From Rutidosis leptorrhynchoides (taxonomy: Eukaryota; Streptophyta; Magnoliopsida; Asterales; Asteraceae), in contig NC_092338.1 in assembly GCF_046630445.1 (NCBI RefSeq), positions 204,459,501 through 204,523,500 of the forward strand: DNA of 64,000 bases, given 5' to 3'. Each line of letters starts with the position of its first letter. The first letter of the stretch is position 1. Under the pieces are notes generated by a model. It made no database searches and was not told the DNA's origin. It saw only the letters and a program-made list of their open reading frames with translations. Positions 1 to 10,295 of this stretch are shown here, in pieces. The position numbers and the translations under genes were made by a program.

Positions 1-612
1 AGTTCTTACGTCAATCGTCGTTTCGTATATTTAGGATGGAGTTACCAGCTTATCGTAATTATGGGTCCTGAGAACCAAGTGTTAAAGAATATGTTGTGTT
101 TGTTGAATGATGTTTTAAAATGAATTATAGAAAATATTGCAGTTAAATGAAGTGATTGGGCTTAATTGAATTGTGTCAAAAGTATTTAAAAGCTGAAATT
201 GATGTTTCAGCACGTGTTTCGCTGCACCTAAGCCATGTGCGCCCCACAATGTGTAAAACAAGCAGAGTTTGGTAAGTAGGTTTCAGGTACGCTGCACCTG
301 AACCCTGGTGTGACGTACCATAAAATAAAATTGTCATTTTCTGGATTGAATTTTCAAGGGCGTTTCAAGTTGCTATTAGAGCGATGGTTTAAGATAATTA
401 GGTAATCCACCTTAGGAATATTTTAGACTTAAACCTAGGTATATCTATGATTAGACATATATGATTGCATGATTACTATTAGTAATGGCTTATAATTATT
501 ATGAGTAGTTTGTGTTATATGTATGATATATGACTATGTGATGATTACATGAAGTGAAATGTTGAATGAATGATTCCGAAGCCAATAATTGTATGCATCA
601 CATGGATAAATA

Positions 613-613
<1 letters not shown>

Positions 614-677
<64 letters not shown>
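614..677. repeat. (AT)n microsatellite
   Basis: About 32 uninterrupted AT dinucleotides. Tyr/Ile-rich open frames across it are artefacts of the repeat. Confidence 0.95.
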
Positions 678-679
<2 letters not shown>

Positions 680-774
680 GGTTATGGAGTAAGTTTATTT
701 GGGGGTAAATTTGGCGCGTTATGAGTGACTTGTGGCACCCGGATTGCATCCGTGCAAGAGGGTGACGATCAAGC

Positions 775-1150
775 TCACTAAGTGATAAGCTTGGACTTAT
801 GTCCATGTTAATGATGATGAGCTTGGACTTATGTCCATATTAATGATGATGAGCTTGGACTTATGTCCATGTTAAGGATGAGAATGATGAGCTTGGACTT
901 ATGTCCATGTTAAGGATGATGAGCTTGGACTTGTGTCCATGTTAATGATGATGAGCTTGGACTTTTGTCCATGTTAATGATGATGAGCTTGGACTTTTGT
1001 CCATGCTAATGATTATAAGCATGGACTTATGTCCATGTTGATAATGATAAGATTGAACTTAGGTCCATGTTAACGGTTATAAGCTTGGATTACGTCCATA
1101 TTAATGATGATAAGCTTGGACTTATGGCCATGTTAATTGTAATAAGCTTA
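775..1150 (+). repeat. Tandem array with hairpin-forming units
   Basis: About a dozen units of roughly 27-32 bp with the core GAGCTTGGACTTATGTCCATG followed by a variable TTAATGATGAT-type linker. Each core contains the inverted repeat TGGAC-TTAT-GTCCA; in some units the stem grows to CATGGAC/GTCCATG. Units near the right end are more degenerate. The array may be a minisatellite inside an LTR. Confidence 0.85.
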
Positions 1151-2348
1151 AACCTTATGTCTATGGATGTATGTTTAGCTTAGGCACAATACTAGGTCTC
1201 TCTTAGTAAGTCGTGTCTATGATAGTTTATGATTGGATCCGATTCCTCGGGTTGAAAGGTTATTGTTATGTTTATGATTGTTATGATTGTGTTTATGTTA
1301 AGAGTGCTCATGAGTTGTCCAGATTTTATACGTACAAAAGGAGGCCATGATCGCTAGTTATTATGATTAAGAGTGCTCATGCGTTTCCATGATCGTAAGT
1401 TATATGATGTAAGAATGTTTATGGGTTTTCTCATGATCACGAACTATGCTATGAATGAGTGCTGCCTTGATTTTTCGGATTACATTTGAAGCCTTGATTA
1501 AGAGTTATATATATATATATAGAATGGTGCAAGTTAAATAGTTTAAGATGAACACTCGTATGAGTAGGTGTAAAACTTAGCGAGGGTGAGACGACCCATC
1601 CTAATCCATAAGGACGAATACAATAATATATGGTTACATTGTGAGACATTTGACCTCTATATGATACATTTTACAAACATTGCATTCGTTTTTAAAAGAC
1701 AAACTTTCATTACATCGAAAGTTGACAGGCATGCATACCATTTCATAATATCCAAACTATAAATGACCTAAACTGCCATTTACTTAATAATAATCTTTAT
1801 TGAACTCAATGACTTGAATGCAACGTCTTTTGAAATGTGCCCTGAATGACTCCAAGTAATATATTTAAAATGAGCAAATGCACAGCGGAAGATTTTTTTA
1901 ATACCTGAGAATAAACATGCTTAAAAGTGTCAACCAAAAGGTTGGTGAGTTCATTAATTTATCATCAATATTCATTTCCATCATTTTTAATAGACCACAA
2001 GATTTCAATTTTCATATAACATTACACTCGCAAGTGTATAAAAATCATTCATATGGATTGAACACCTGGTAACCGACATTAACCTTAATGCATAGAATAT
2101 CCCCACAGACATCTCGTCTGTATAATAATAATCTCGAAGTACTAAAGCTATCCATAAACATGAATGGGGGTTGTTAGGCCCAATAGATCTATCTTTAGGA
2201 TTCGCGTCAATTAGGGGCCATTTCCCTAATTCTTAGGTTACCAGACTTGAAGGGCGATATTCGATTTCGATAATCCAACCATATAATGTAGTTTTGATTA
2301 CTTGTGTCTATTTCGTCAAATATTTATAAAAGCGCATGTATTCTCAGT

Positions 2349-2451
<103 letters not shown>

Positions 2452-3218
2452 CAAAAGCATTTAAAAAGGGAGTAATGAAACTCACAATACTGTATTTCTT
2501 AGTAAAAATACATATGACGACATTGAACATGTGCAAAGTTGGCCTCGGATTCACGAACTTATATTAAGTATATATATATTTATATGTTGGTCAATATCTG
2601 TCTAACAATTTAGGTCAAGGCGTAGTGTATCACAATCCTAATTCTCGAGACCGATATGCAAAAGTCAACAAAAGTCATCTAATCCAAAAATGACTTTTAA
2701 AATTTATCCATGTTTATTATATAATTATATTACCAAAGTATAAGTCTTGATAGTTAAATGAATCGATACTTTACAAGACTCCAATTATCACATAACTGAC
2801 TAAATTGTCATATTCAGAAATTTTTAGATAAATTAATATAACTAGTTTATATATATCTATTTGTAATCTTATATGTTATTTTACTAATTAAATAACTTAC
2901 ATTTATTCTACATATTTTAAGTAATTAATATTTATATAGTAAATGTTTATTAAATTATTTCATCATTTATTATATTGTATTAACGATAAAAATTTATGTT
3001 AAAATATGATAAAAATATATTTTATATATATAGTATTATAATTTGTGTAACGTTTACATAATATCATTTTAATAATAAAAAATATAATGATATGTATTAT
3101 TAATATAATTGTATTTCTTGTAATAAATATATATTTGTTTCAAATATTTATTTGATTAAATAATATATTATCGATAACAATAATAATGAACCAAAAGTTG
3201 TATTATTTTATAATAATA

Positions 3219-3271
3219 ATTATTTTAGTAATAATAATAATAATAATAATGATAATAGTAATAATAATAAT

Positions 3272-3354
<83 letters not shown>

Positions 3355-3380
3355 TAATAATAGTAATAATAACAATATTT
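3219..3380. repeat. (TAA)n microsatellite in LTR E
   Basis: Long TAA/AAT trinucleotide run with a few substitutions (GTAATA, GATAAT). Poly-Ile and poly-Asn open frames here are repeat artefacts. Confidence 0.95.
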
Positions 3381-3600
3381 ATATAATTACTAATGATAAT
3401 AATAATTTTGATAATAATAATCGTTTGTAATAATACTAATATCATCATAATAATATTATTATTTATAATGATAAAAATAATGAAAACGATATTTTTCTAA
3501 ATCATAATCTTAACAATATTTGAACTGAATCATGATACTTATACTCATTATTTTCTAATCGACTTGTTTAATAGCTTTTAGTCCTCTTTTATACCGCATT

Positions 3601-3835
3601 CATAATAATGATAATAATCATAATCATAATAATTAGACGATACTAATATTAGGTTTAATAATAATAATACTAACAATAAATATCATAATAATATTAATGA
3701 TAATACTAACAATAATAATAATAATAATAATAATATTAATATTAATATTAATAATATCCTTAATGATAATATCGATAGTAATAATAATAACAATAACGCT
3801 TTTTAATGATAATACATATATTAATAACGATAATG

Positions 3836-3867
<32 letters not shown>

Positions 3868-3876
3868 TATTATTAT

Positions 3877-3918
<42 letters not shown>

Positions 3919-3985
3919 TAGATAATAATAATAACGATGATAATAACGACGATAGTAATAATAATAATAATCATTTTAATAATAA
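3601..3985. repeat. Degenerate AAT/ATT trinucleotide tract
   Basis: AAT-type triplets with scattered GAT, CAT and ATA variants; the cleanest core is 3838-3918. A third similar tract lies at 4449-4555. Together these expansions account for much of the extra length of LTR E. Confidence 0.9.
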
Positions 3986-4448
3986 TACTAAAATTTAGTT
4001 GACCATATCTTTTAATCCGTTCATCGAAATCACACGAGTTCTAAAAGAAAAGTTCTTAATTTTTCACCAGCTTTCCAAAGACATGCATATCATATACCTT
4101 ATCTTAGTAGCATATGTATTAAATTCATGATTCATCATGAACTATCTAATGACAATATTAAGCATACAAGCATGCATAATCCTATATACTCGAGCACTAG
4201 TTAGGGATACAATATTAATATATAAAAGTTAAGATATGAGTGCTCACGTATCAATATTGTGATTCAATATTGCAGGAAAGTACGTAGACGCAACGGATTC
4301 GATAAACACTAGTTTGACCTCACGAGCTATACTGATGAACATTACCCATAACCTCCATAGCTATAACCCATAATTTCCTTAGCTTTGACTCACTCCCAAA
4401 CCCATTTTGTAAAAACTTGAGCAGAACCCCGTCGTAGTATTTTATGTA

Positions 4449-4555
4449 ATAATAATAATAATACTACTACTAATAATAAAAATAAGATTAATAATAATAA
4501 TATTAATCCTAATAATAATAATAATAATAATAATAATAAGATTAATAAAATAATT
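4449..4555. repeat. AAT triplet tract downstream of the E TATA box
   Basis: Mostly (AAT)n with a few TAC and AAG variants. It lies just downstream, on the minus strand, of the TATA-like site at 4627-4633. In solo LTR D an ATT tract likewise follows the TATA box, so triplet expansion at this place is shared by the family. Confidence 0.85.
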
Positions 4556-4626
4556 ATAAAACTACGGTATATATATGTGTTTTAGAGAGATAGATAGTTG
4601 AACCAGCAGAACCGAAATCGAGTTGC

Positions 4627-4702
4627 ATTTATACACAATTCAGCCACTCACACCCCATGTGATTGCATAAGGTTTGTGGGTTAAATCCATGCGATCGCAT
4701 GG
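4627..4702 (-). promoter_or_regulatory. LTR E U3: TATA box with two palindromes
   Basis: On the minus strand a TATAAAT box lies at 4633-4627. Upstream of it are a degenerate copy CCATGTGATTGCAT (from 4655) and the perfect 16-bp palindrome CCATGCGATCGCATGG (4687-4702). The gap from TATA to the first motif is about 21 bp and the motif centres are 32 bp apart. This is the geometry seen with a different palindrome in Athila LTRs A, B and C. Promoter activity is inferred from position only. Confidence 0.6.
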
Positions 4703-4879
4703 TGACCTTTCCAGCTGATATCCACCAATTTCTTTGCCGACACTCGCTTATTATTATTTAATATATATATATATATTTTAATTTATATAATTATATATAT
4801 ATTATATAATATTCACATGCATAGTTAATTTGTAATTTTCGTTCCAAAGACTCGTACATTTACACTCGGAGTGAATCTT

Positions 4880-6196
4880 CATCCGCTTCTCAGGCTCACA
4901 ATGCTCCTCCTGAGAATGCAGACGAATAGGAGATTAACGACCAATATAGACAAAATCTACCGCATCAATTCATTTCATATTCAAATATAAAATTAGCAGA
5001 TTTACACCCTAATATAATATTTGACAGACATTGGATAGATTATCCAAAATATCAGAGGAATTTACACACCCTTCAGTTAAAAAATGTTGAAGTATCCAGG
5101 GTGATAGATTGGGAATCATTAGAAACAGTGGGATTAGCCGAGCCAATCAGAGAATTACTTACATAAAGGTATGGTAATTCTACTTTTAATGATTGGGAAC
5201 GATTATTCAATATACGTAGGTCTGTATATAGAGAATGGTGTGTGGAATTATTATGTAGTGTTAAAATAAATGATCGGGTAGCTACCTTAATCGATCAGAG
5301 CTTTATTAGATTTTTTTAGGAGGTGTGATGCGCCATATGTCTCTATTAGATATGGCTCGGGCTTTGTGTATATATACGCCTGAGGAACTAGCATCTACTG
5401 ATTGTCAAAGGTTGATAATTAATGGTAGGAGGGTTGATGAAAATTTTGATATGAATGGAATATGGAGTAGAATGACTAGCTATAACTGATTTTGTGGGGG
5501 ATATTACTCTTATACTGATATTAATAGAGCTGAGCTAAGAGTGATCCATAGGTTTTTAGCAAACTCGATTACACAGCGAGGTAGGAATAAAGAGAAGGTA
5601 AATGAAAATTATTTATTTTACCTCATGTGTATTCAAGACCCACAGAGCGTTGTGAGTATACCTTATTGTGTGGGTTATTATTTATCGGTAATAGTTAGGG
5701 GTATGCGGTCTAATAGTATAATAGGAGGTGGTATCTTTATTACTTTAATTGCTGAGTATCTCGGTGTAGATAGAAGTCAGGGGGGATTATTAATTGCAGT
5801 ACCAGAACCCCGTGATAGAATTAGTTTGCAAGTATATCATGGTGCAAAGGTTTTAAAGAAACGACATAACGCTGCAGCACCATATGATGGCAATCATCCA
5901 CAGGTAGAAAGAAATCAGGAGCAAGGTAATGCGGAAGGAGGAAATCAGATGATAGAAATGCAAATTTTTATGGCTCAACATGAGTATGAAATGGCTAGAC
6001 AATGAGCATTTCAAGATTGACAGTATCATCAAAGCCAAATCATAAGTCGTTGTGCACACATAAAATAAAATACATTCCTACTCAAATGCCCATATTTCCT
6101 CCCTGGACTATACAGACCCGACCACCGTTCCCTACATATAACCCAGCTCAAGAATTCTACAGCACTTACAGCTATGAATGGGATCCTTACTGAAAC
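4880..6196 (+). pseudogene. ATHILA ORF1-type (env-position) ORF, decayed, element C
   Basis: The translation is collinear with the element B copy (see 23679-25008). The best-preserved part is 5541-6005 (154 aa), with motifs HRFLANSITQRGR, SIPYCVGYYLS and GGGIFITLIAEYLGVD. The upstream part (4930-5540) is recognisable but has a TAA near 5165, a frameshift in the T-rich stretch near 5317 and a TGA near 5488. After 6005 a TGA intervenes, and a proline-rich tail ending in EWDPY continues to 6193. The domain corresponds to what is called the ATHILA ORF-1 family; its biochemical role is unknown. Its place after pol is where env-like ORFs sit in Athila elements. It is non-functional here. Confidence 0.75.
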
Positions 6197-8288
6197 TATC
6201 CTCATCAACCGTAATTTTATTTTATTCCTAATTTTATTTATTTTGTAACTTGTAATTTTATACTTTTAATACTTCTTTTGATACTGTAATAGTTTTTATA
6301 ATTTTCTATCTTTTATTATTAGATTTTAATAATTTTTGAACGTGGGGCGATATACCCAACTTCAAAAATATATATATATATGTTTGTAGTTTATCTTATG
6401 TATAATACATGGTAAAATAGCGCACTTTCAAAGACTGGCATTAAGTTCAGCAAAAGCAACTAATTTTAACGACAAGATGCAAAATATATGTGTAATAACA
6501 ACTGCAGGAATGAACAAATGATGTGCACCATTTATCATTCAAACAAACAACAATATGTTTGGAAACTTTGGTAAAATTTAATCATTATTCTACGCTAATC
6601 ACCCTCAATAATTTAAATTGTTACTGATTTCTTGCAAATGAGGGCATTGCAAGATCTTAAGTGTGGGAAGGGATTAAATTCTTTCGGATTTTAAAGGTTT
6701 GACTTATACACTTGGTTTAATAGCCACCGTTAAAATACTAGTAACGCAGTAGTTGTATTAGAATCTAGTGCTCTCTGATAATAAAGAACAACCCTAGTCT
6801 TATATACTGACTACCCGCTTCTAGTAAAATTTTTAAAATTTTCAACTAAATAAACTCAAAATCATGTTTATACATATTTATGAACGATAAAACTAGGTGT
6901 TAACACCGAAATTATTGTTACCTCGGAAAGGACATAAATTGAGAAACAACCCAAAACGCTTGAATTCATTTAAAATGTAATAGAAGAGAATAAAAAGGCA
7001 AAGAAAGAAATATAAAAGCCAAGTGTGGGAAAAATTTACCAAGTTATTTAAATCATATATTTTTGTACAAATAATTGAAGGTACTTTTGTTTTGGACGAT
7101 TTTAATCAGTTTTACCCGATTTCTTATAATATATTTGAAAGAAATGTGCCACTTGATTTAAAAGGAAGTAAAGTCTTCCGAGAAAAAGACACGCGCTTCT
7201 TGATTTAGGTCAAGAAGTTGTCGTCCAGACCAGTTATAGAGTCTATGAAAAACCTTGAAAAGTTTTCTCTAAAATCAGCTGGAAATCCACGGATCTCAGC
7301 ATCAAACAGGGTCGCCAAGTGGTCAGACTTATCCTAACCATGAGATGATCTGTCTCGTACAATGGGGGGCACCGTGCAAATTAGCTTATAAGACTAATGC
7401 ATCAGATCTCAAGAAAGGATAATCTCCTTAAAGATAAAAAATCAGCTTTTAAGCCTGATATTACTCAATCCTTGAGATTGACTTTTAAAGATTGAGAATT
7501 ACAAACTCATGGAATTCAATGATATCTAAACTCGAGCTTGAACGAGAAAATATTTTGATCAAAATTACAAACCGATTTGTTTTCTGAAACCATATTTTCA
7601 ATGCGTTCATTACCATTGAACGTAAAATCCTAGGAATTCACCTGGAATTCATTAGGTCACCTGAACCAAATCGGGTGTCAACCGTAAAAACGGTGGTTGC
7701 ATAGCATGGTCGAAGATAGGACCTTGTGCCAGACCGAAAAACTATAGGGTGATCTTTATTATTGCTCCTACAAAGGATAGTAATTGTATCCGACACGTTG
7801 TGTACCATGAACATATGCATGTCATTAGACATTGCCTTAACAGTTGCTTGTTCAACGCTTTCCTTTACAACCGGACGGTAGTTTACCGAAAGGTAATATA
7901 CAAAGCAAGTGTACTGGACGTGTTGCTTTCCTAATACAAGGTTAGCAAGTGGGTGACACAAAACCATAAGTTTTGAGCTAAGATTTTAAAAAAAGGAAAC
8001 CCACAAAACCCACAAAAACATTTTGCAAACACCGGTAAAGGGTTATTCCGGAAAACTTATCTAGGGTAAAAGCTAGATTGAATTTTCAAAAGATCAAATG
8101 TTTTCATAAAGATCCAATTTCCTAAAGGATCTAAATTTTTATAGTCATGTGGGACTGTAAACCACAACGCTACTATAATTTTCATACCGCCATATCAAAA
8201 TCACTGATGTACAAAGTGTGAAGAATAAAGAAGTAATTCTAGTAAAGTTATATTCAAGTTCTATATTGCTTGAGGACAAGCAACACTC
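6197..8288 (+). other. 3' UTR of Athila element C
   Basis: Non-coding, AT-rich, homologous to B 21625-23678 in reverse complement. It carries two extra copies of the polypurine-like motif AAGTGTGGGA (6659 and 7021) before the true polypurine tract. The segment 7638-7967 retains the antisense open frame that is also found in elements A and B. Confidence 0.7.
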
Positions 8289-8303
8289 AAGTGTGGGTAT
8301 ATT
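8289..8303 (+). other. Polypurine tract of element C
   Basis: AAGTGTGGGTATATT lies directly against the LTR start TGATAATGC. It is the expected plus-strand priming site. The region just upstream (TTGCTTGAGGACAAGCAA, around 8266-8283) forms an inverted repeat TTGCTTG/CAAGCAA, also seen before LTRs B and G. Confidence 0.75.
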
Positions 8304-10245
8304 TGATAATGCTAAAAACAAACATATATTTCATAGCATTATCCTTCAAAAAAGACAAGCTTTTAGTTGCAATTGTTCTATTTCCAAGTGATATTCGTTT
8401 AAATAATAAAAGGTGAAGACAAAAGACAGATTCGACGATTTGAAGATGCAAACGACCAAAAAGCTAAAAAGTACAAAGTACAATCCAAGTGGTTCAATTT
8501 ATTGATGAGAAACGTCTCAAAATTACAAAAGTACAAGCCGTAAAAAGCAAAGTACAAGATATTAAATTGTACGAAAAGGCGTTCGAAAATCCGAAACAGA
8601 GACATGAACCAACTATCAACGTGCGACTCAACGGAGCTGAAATTACAAGTCAACTATGCACAAGAATATAATATAATATATATATATATATATATAATTA
8701 TATAAAATTATATATTATTATATTATATATTATAATATTCAGCAGCCCACGTTTAACTCAATTTGGTGAGCTGGAATCCGAAGCTCCGCACTCGCGGAGC
8801 TGTAAGGTACAAAAGTACCGCACTCGCAGAGCTGTACAGTTCAAAGTGGGCCTATAAAAGGCCGCGCATTCTGCCGATTTCATTACACCATATATCCATC
8901 TTTCTCTGATTTCTCTCATAATATATATTTATAATTATAATTATAATTATAATTATAATTATAATTATAATTTAAGTTTAATAATAATAAGGTTATTATA
9001 GTGAATGTTTTAAGGTTTTGTAAGTCGAAATTCTGTCCGTGTAACACTACGCGATTAATACTCATTGTAAGTTATGTTCAACCTTTTTAAATTAATGTCT
9101 CGTAGCTAAATTATTATTATGTTTATTTAAGCCGAAGTAATCGTGATGTTGGACTAAATATTAAGACGGGGTTATTGGGCTTTGGACCATAATTGGGGTT
9201 TGGACAAAAGACCGATACTTGTGGAAATTGGACTATGGGCTATTAATGGGCTTTATATTTGTTTAACTGAATGATAGTTCGTTAATTTAATATAGATATT
9301 TACAATTTGAGGTAATTATAAATAACAACATACACTCGATCGGACACGATGGGCGGGATATTTATAAATACTAATAATCGTTCATTTAACCGGACACGGG
9401 AATGGATTAATAGTCAATAGACTCATTAAAACAGGGGTGGATTACATACAAGGACACTTGGTGTAATTGTTAATAAAGTATTAAAACCTTGGGTTACACG
9501 CAGTCGATAACCTGGTGTAATCATTAACAAAGTATTAAGACCTTGTTACAGTTTAAGTCCCCAATTAGTTGAAATATTTGACTTCGGGTATAAAGTTAAT
9601 TTGATGAGGACACTCGCACTTTATATTTATGACTGATGGACCATTATGGACATAAACCAGATGGACGTATCAAATGATCCAGGACAAAGGACAATTAACC
9701 CTTGGTAATAAACTAAAATCACACGTCGAACATCATGATTATGGAAGTTTAAATAAGCATAATTCTCTTTATTTTATATCTCATCGCACTTTTATTTACC
9801 GTCATTTTATTTATCGCACTTTTAATTATCGCACTTTTATTTATCGTCATTTACTTTACGCTTTAAATTAAGTTGTATTTATATTTAATATTTTACATTA
9901 GGTTTTAATTTTGACTTAAGACATAAAATCGACAAACCGGTCACTAAACGGTAAAAACCCCCTTGTATAATAATAATAAGACTACTATATTACTTATATA
10001 TATATTTATACAAATATAGTTTAAAATATATATAGCGTTAAACTTAGCCAGCTCCCTGTGGAACGAACCAGACTTACTAAAAACTACACTACTCTACGAT
10101 TAGGTACACTGCCTATAAGTGTTGTAGCAAGGTTTAGGTATATCCATTCAATAAATAAATAAATAACTTGTGTAAAATTGTATCGTATTTAATAGTATTT
10201 CGTAGTAAAATATAATCTATTTCGTACTACACCTCGCACACATCA
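8304..10245 (+). mobile_element. LTR of Athila element C
   Basis: 1,942 bp, TGATAATGC...CACATCA, bounded by a polypurine tract on the left and a tRNA-Asp-type primer site on the right. It contains a TATA box at 8853-8860, a palindrome pair just upstream, and a (TAATTA)n tract around 8930-8972. Its U5 end (GCGAGGTGTA-type) is closer to LTR A than to LTR B. Confidence 0.85.
8784..8860 (+). promoter_or_regulatory. LTR C U3: palindrome pair plus TATA box
   Basis: Copy 1 CTCCGCACTCGCGGAG (8784-8799) and a decayed copy 2 ACCGCACTCGCAGAG (8817-8831) have centres about 32 bp apart. TATAAAAG follows at 8853-8860, 21 bp after copy 2. This matches the layout of LTRs A and B. Binding of a regulator is inferred only. 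Confidence 0.7.
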
Positions 10246-10253
10246 AGTATTTT

Positions 10254-10271
10254 TGGCGCCGCGGCCGGGGA
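10254..10271 (+). other. Primer binding site of element C (tRNA-Asp type)
   Basis: TGGCGCCGCGGCCGGGGA lies 8 nt after the LTR end. It differs by one base from the B site TGGCGCCGCTGCCGGGGA. A TGGCGCCG...CCGGGGA primer site is characteristic of the Athila lineage. Confidence 0.8.
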
Positions 10272-10295
10272 CTTCATCAACACCGAAGCGAAACG

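Larger units (their letters stand above)
1..1586. repeat. Unclassified non-coding repetitive sequence
   Basis: No convincing coding region is visible. The stretch holds an AT microsatellite, a tandem array (775-1150) and two loosely repeated motifs near 220-230 and 290-300 (CGCTGCACCT), the second inside the short inverted repeat CAGGT/ACCTG (284-300). From about 1310 to 1470 a phrase containing GAGTGCTCATG recurs in degenerate form. The texture resembles a plant LTR, but neither TG...CA ends nor a primer site could be found, so the element type is left open. Confidence 0.5.
4856..10295 (+). mobile_element. Athila element C remnant (3' half, LTR, start of leader)
   Basis: A plus-strand Athila-lineage piece: decayed post-pol ORF, 3' UTR, polypurine tract, LTR, primer site and about 25 nt of leader beyond it. 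Its internal sequence matches the reverse complement of element B from B's 25.0 kb position to the B LTR. Having internal sequence on both sides of one LTR means it is neither a plain 3' end nor a plain 5' end. It looks like the product of recombination between elements. At about 10296 it is joined to inverted element-A sequence. Confidence 0.75.

Noticed and set aside
220-300. Repeated CGCTGCACCT as another palindrome pair of the 32-bp type
   Set aside because: The spacing is about 70 bp and no TATA box follows, so it does not fit the pattern.
534-806. Tyr/Ile-rich reading frame
   Set aside because: It reads through an AT microsatellite; no domain. The same applies to frames at 2304-2567, 41771-41995 and 61700-61981.
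775-1150. Possible CRISPR-like array
   Set aside because: Units are contiguous and degenerate, without unique spacers, in a plant retrotransposon context.
3186-3921. Poly-Ile and poly-Asn reading frames
   Set aside because: Pure translation of AAT/ATT triplet repeats; likewise 15646-16014.
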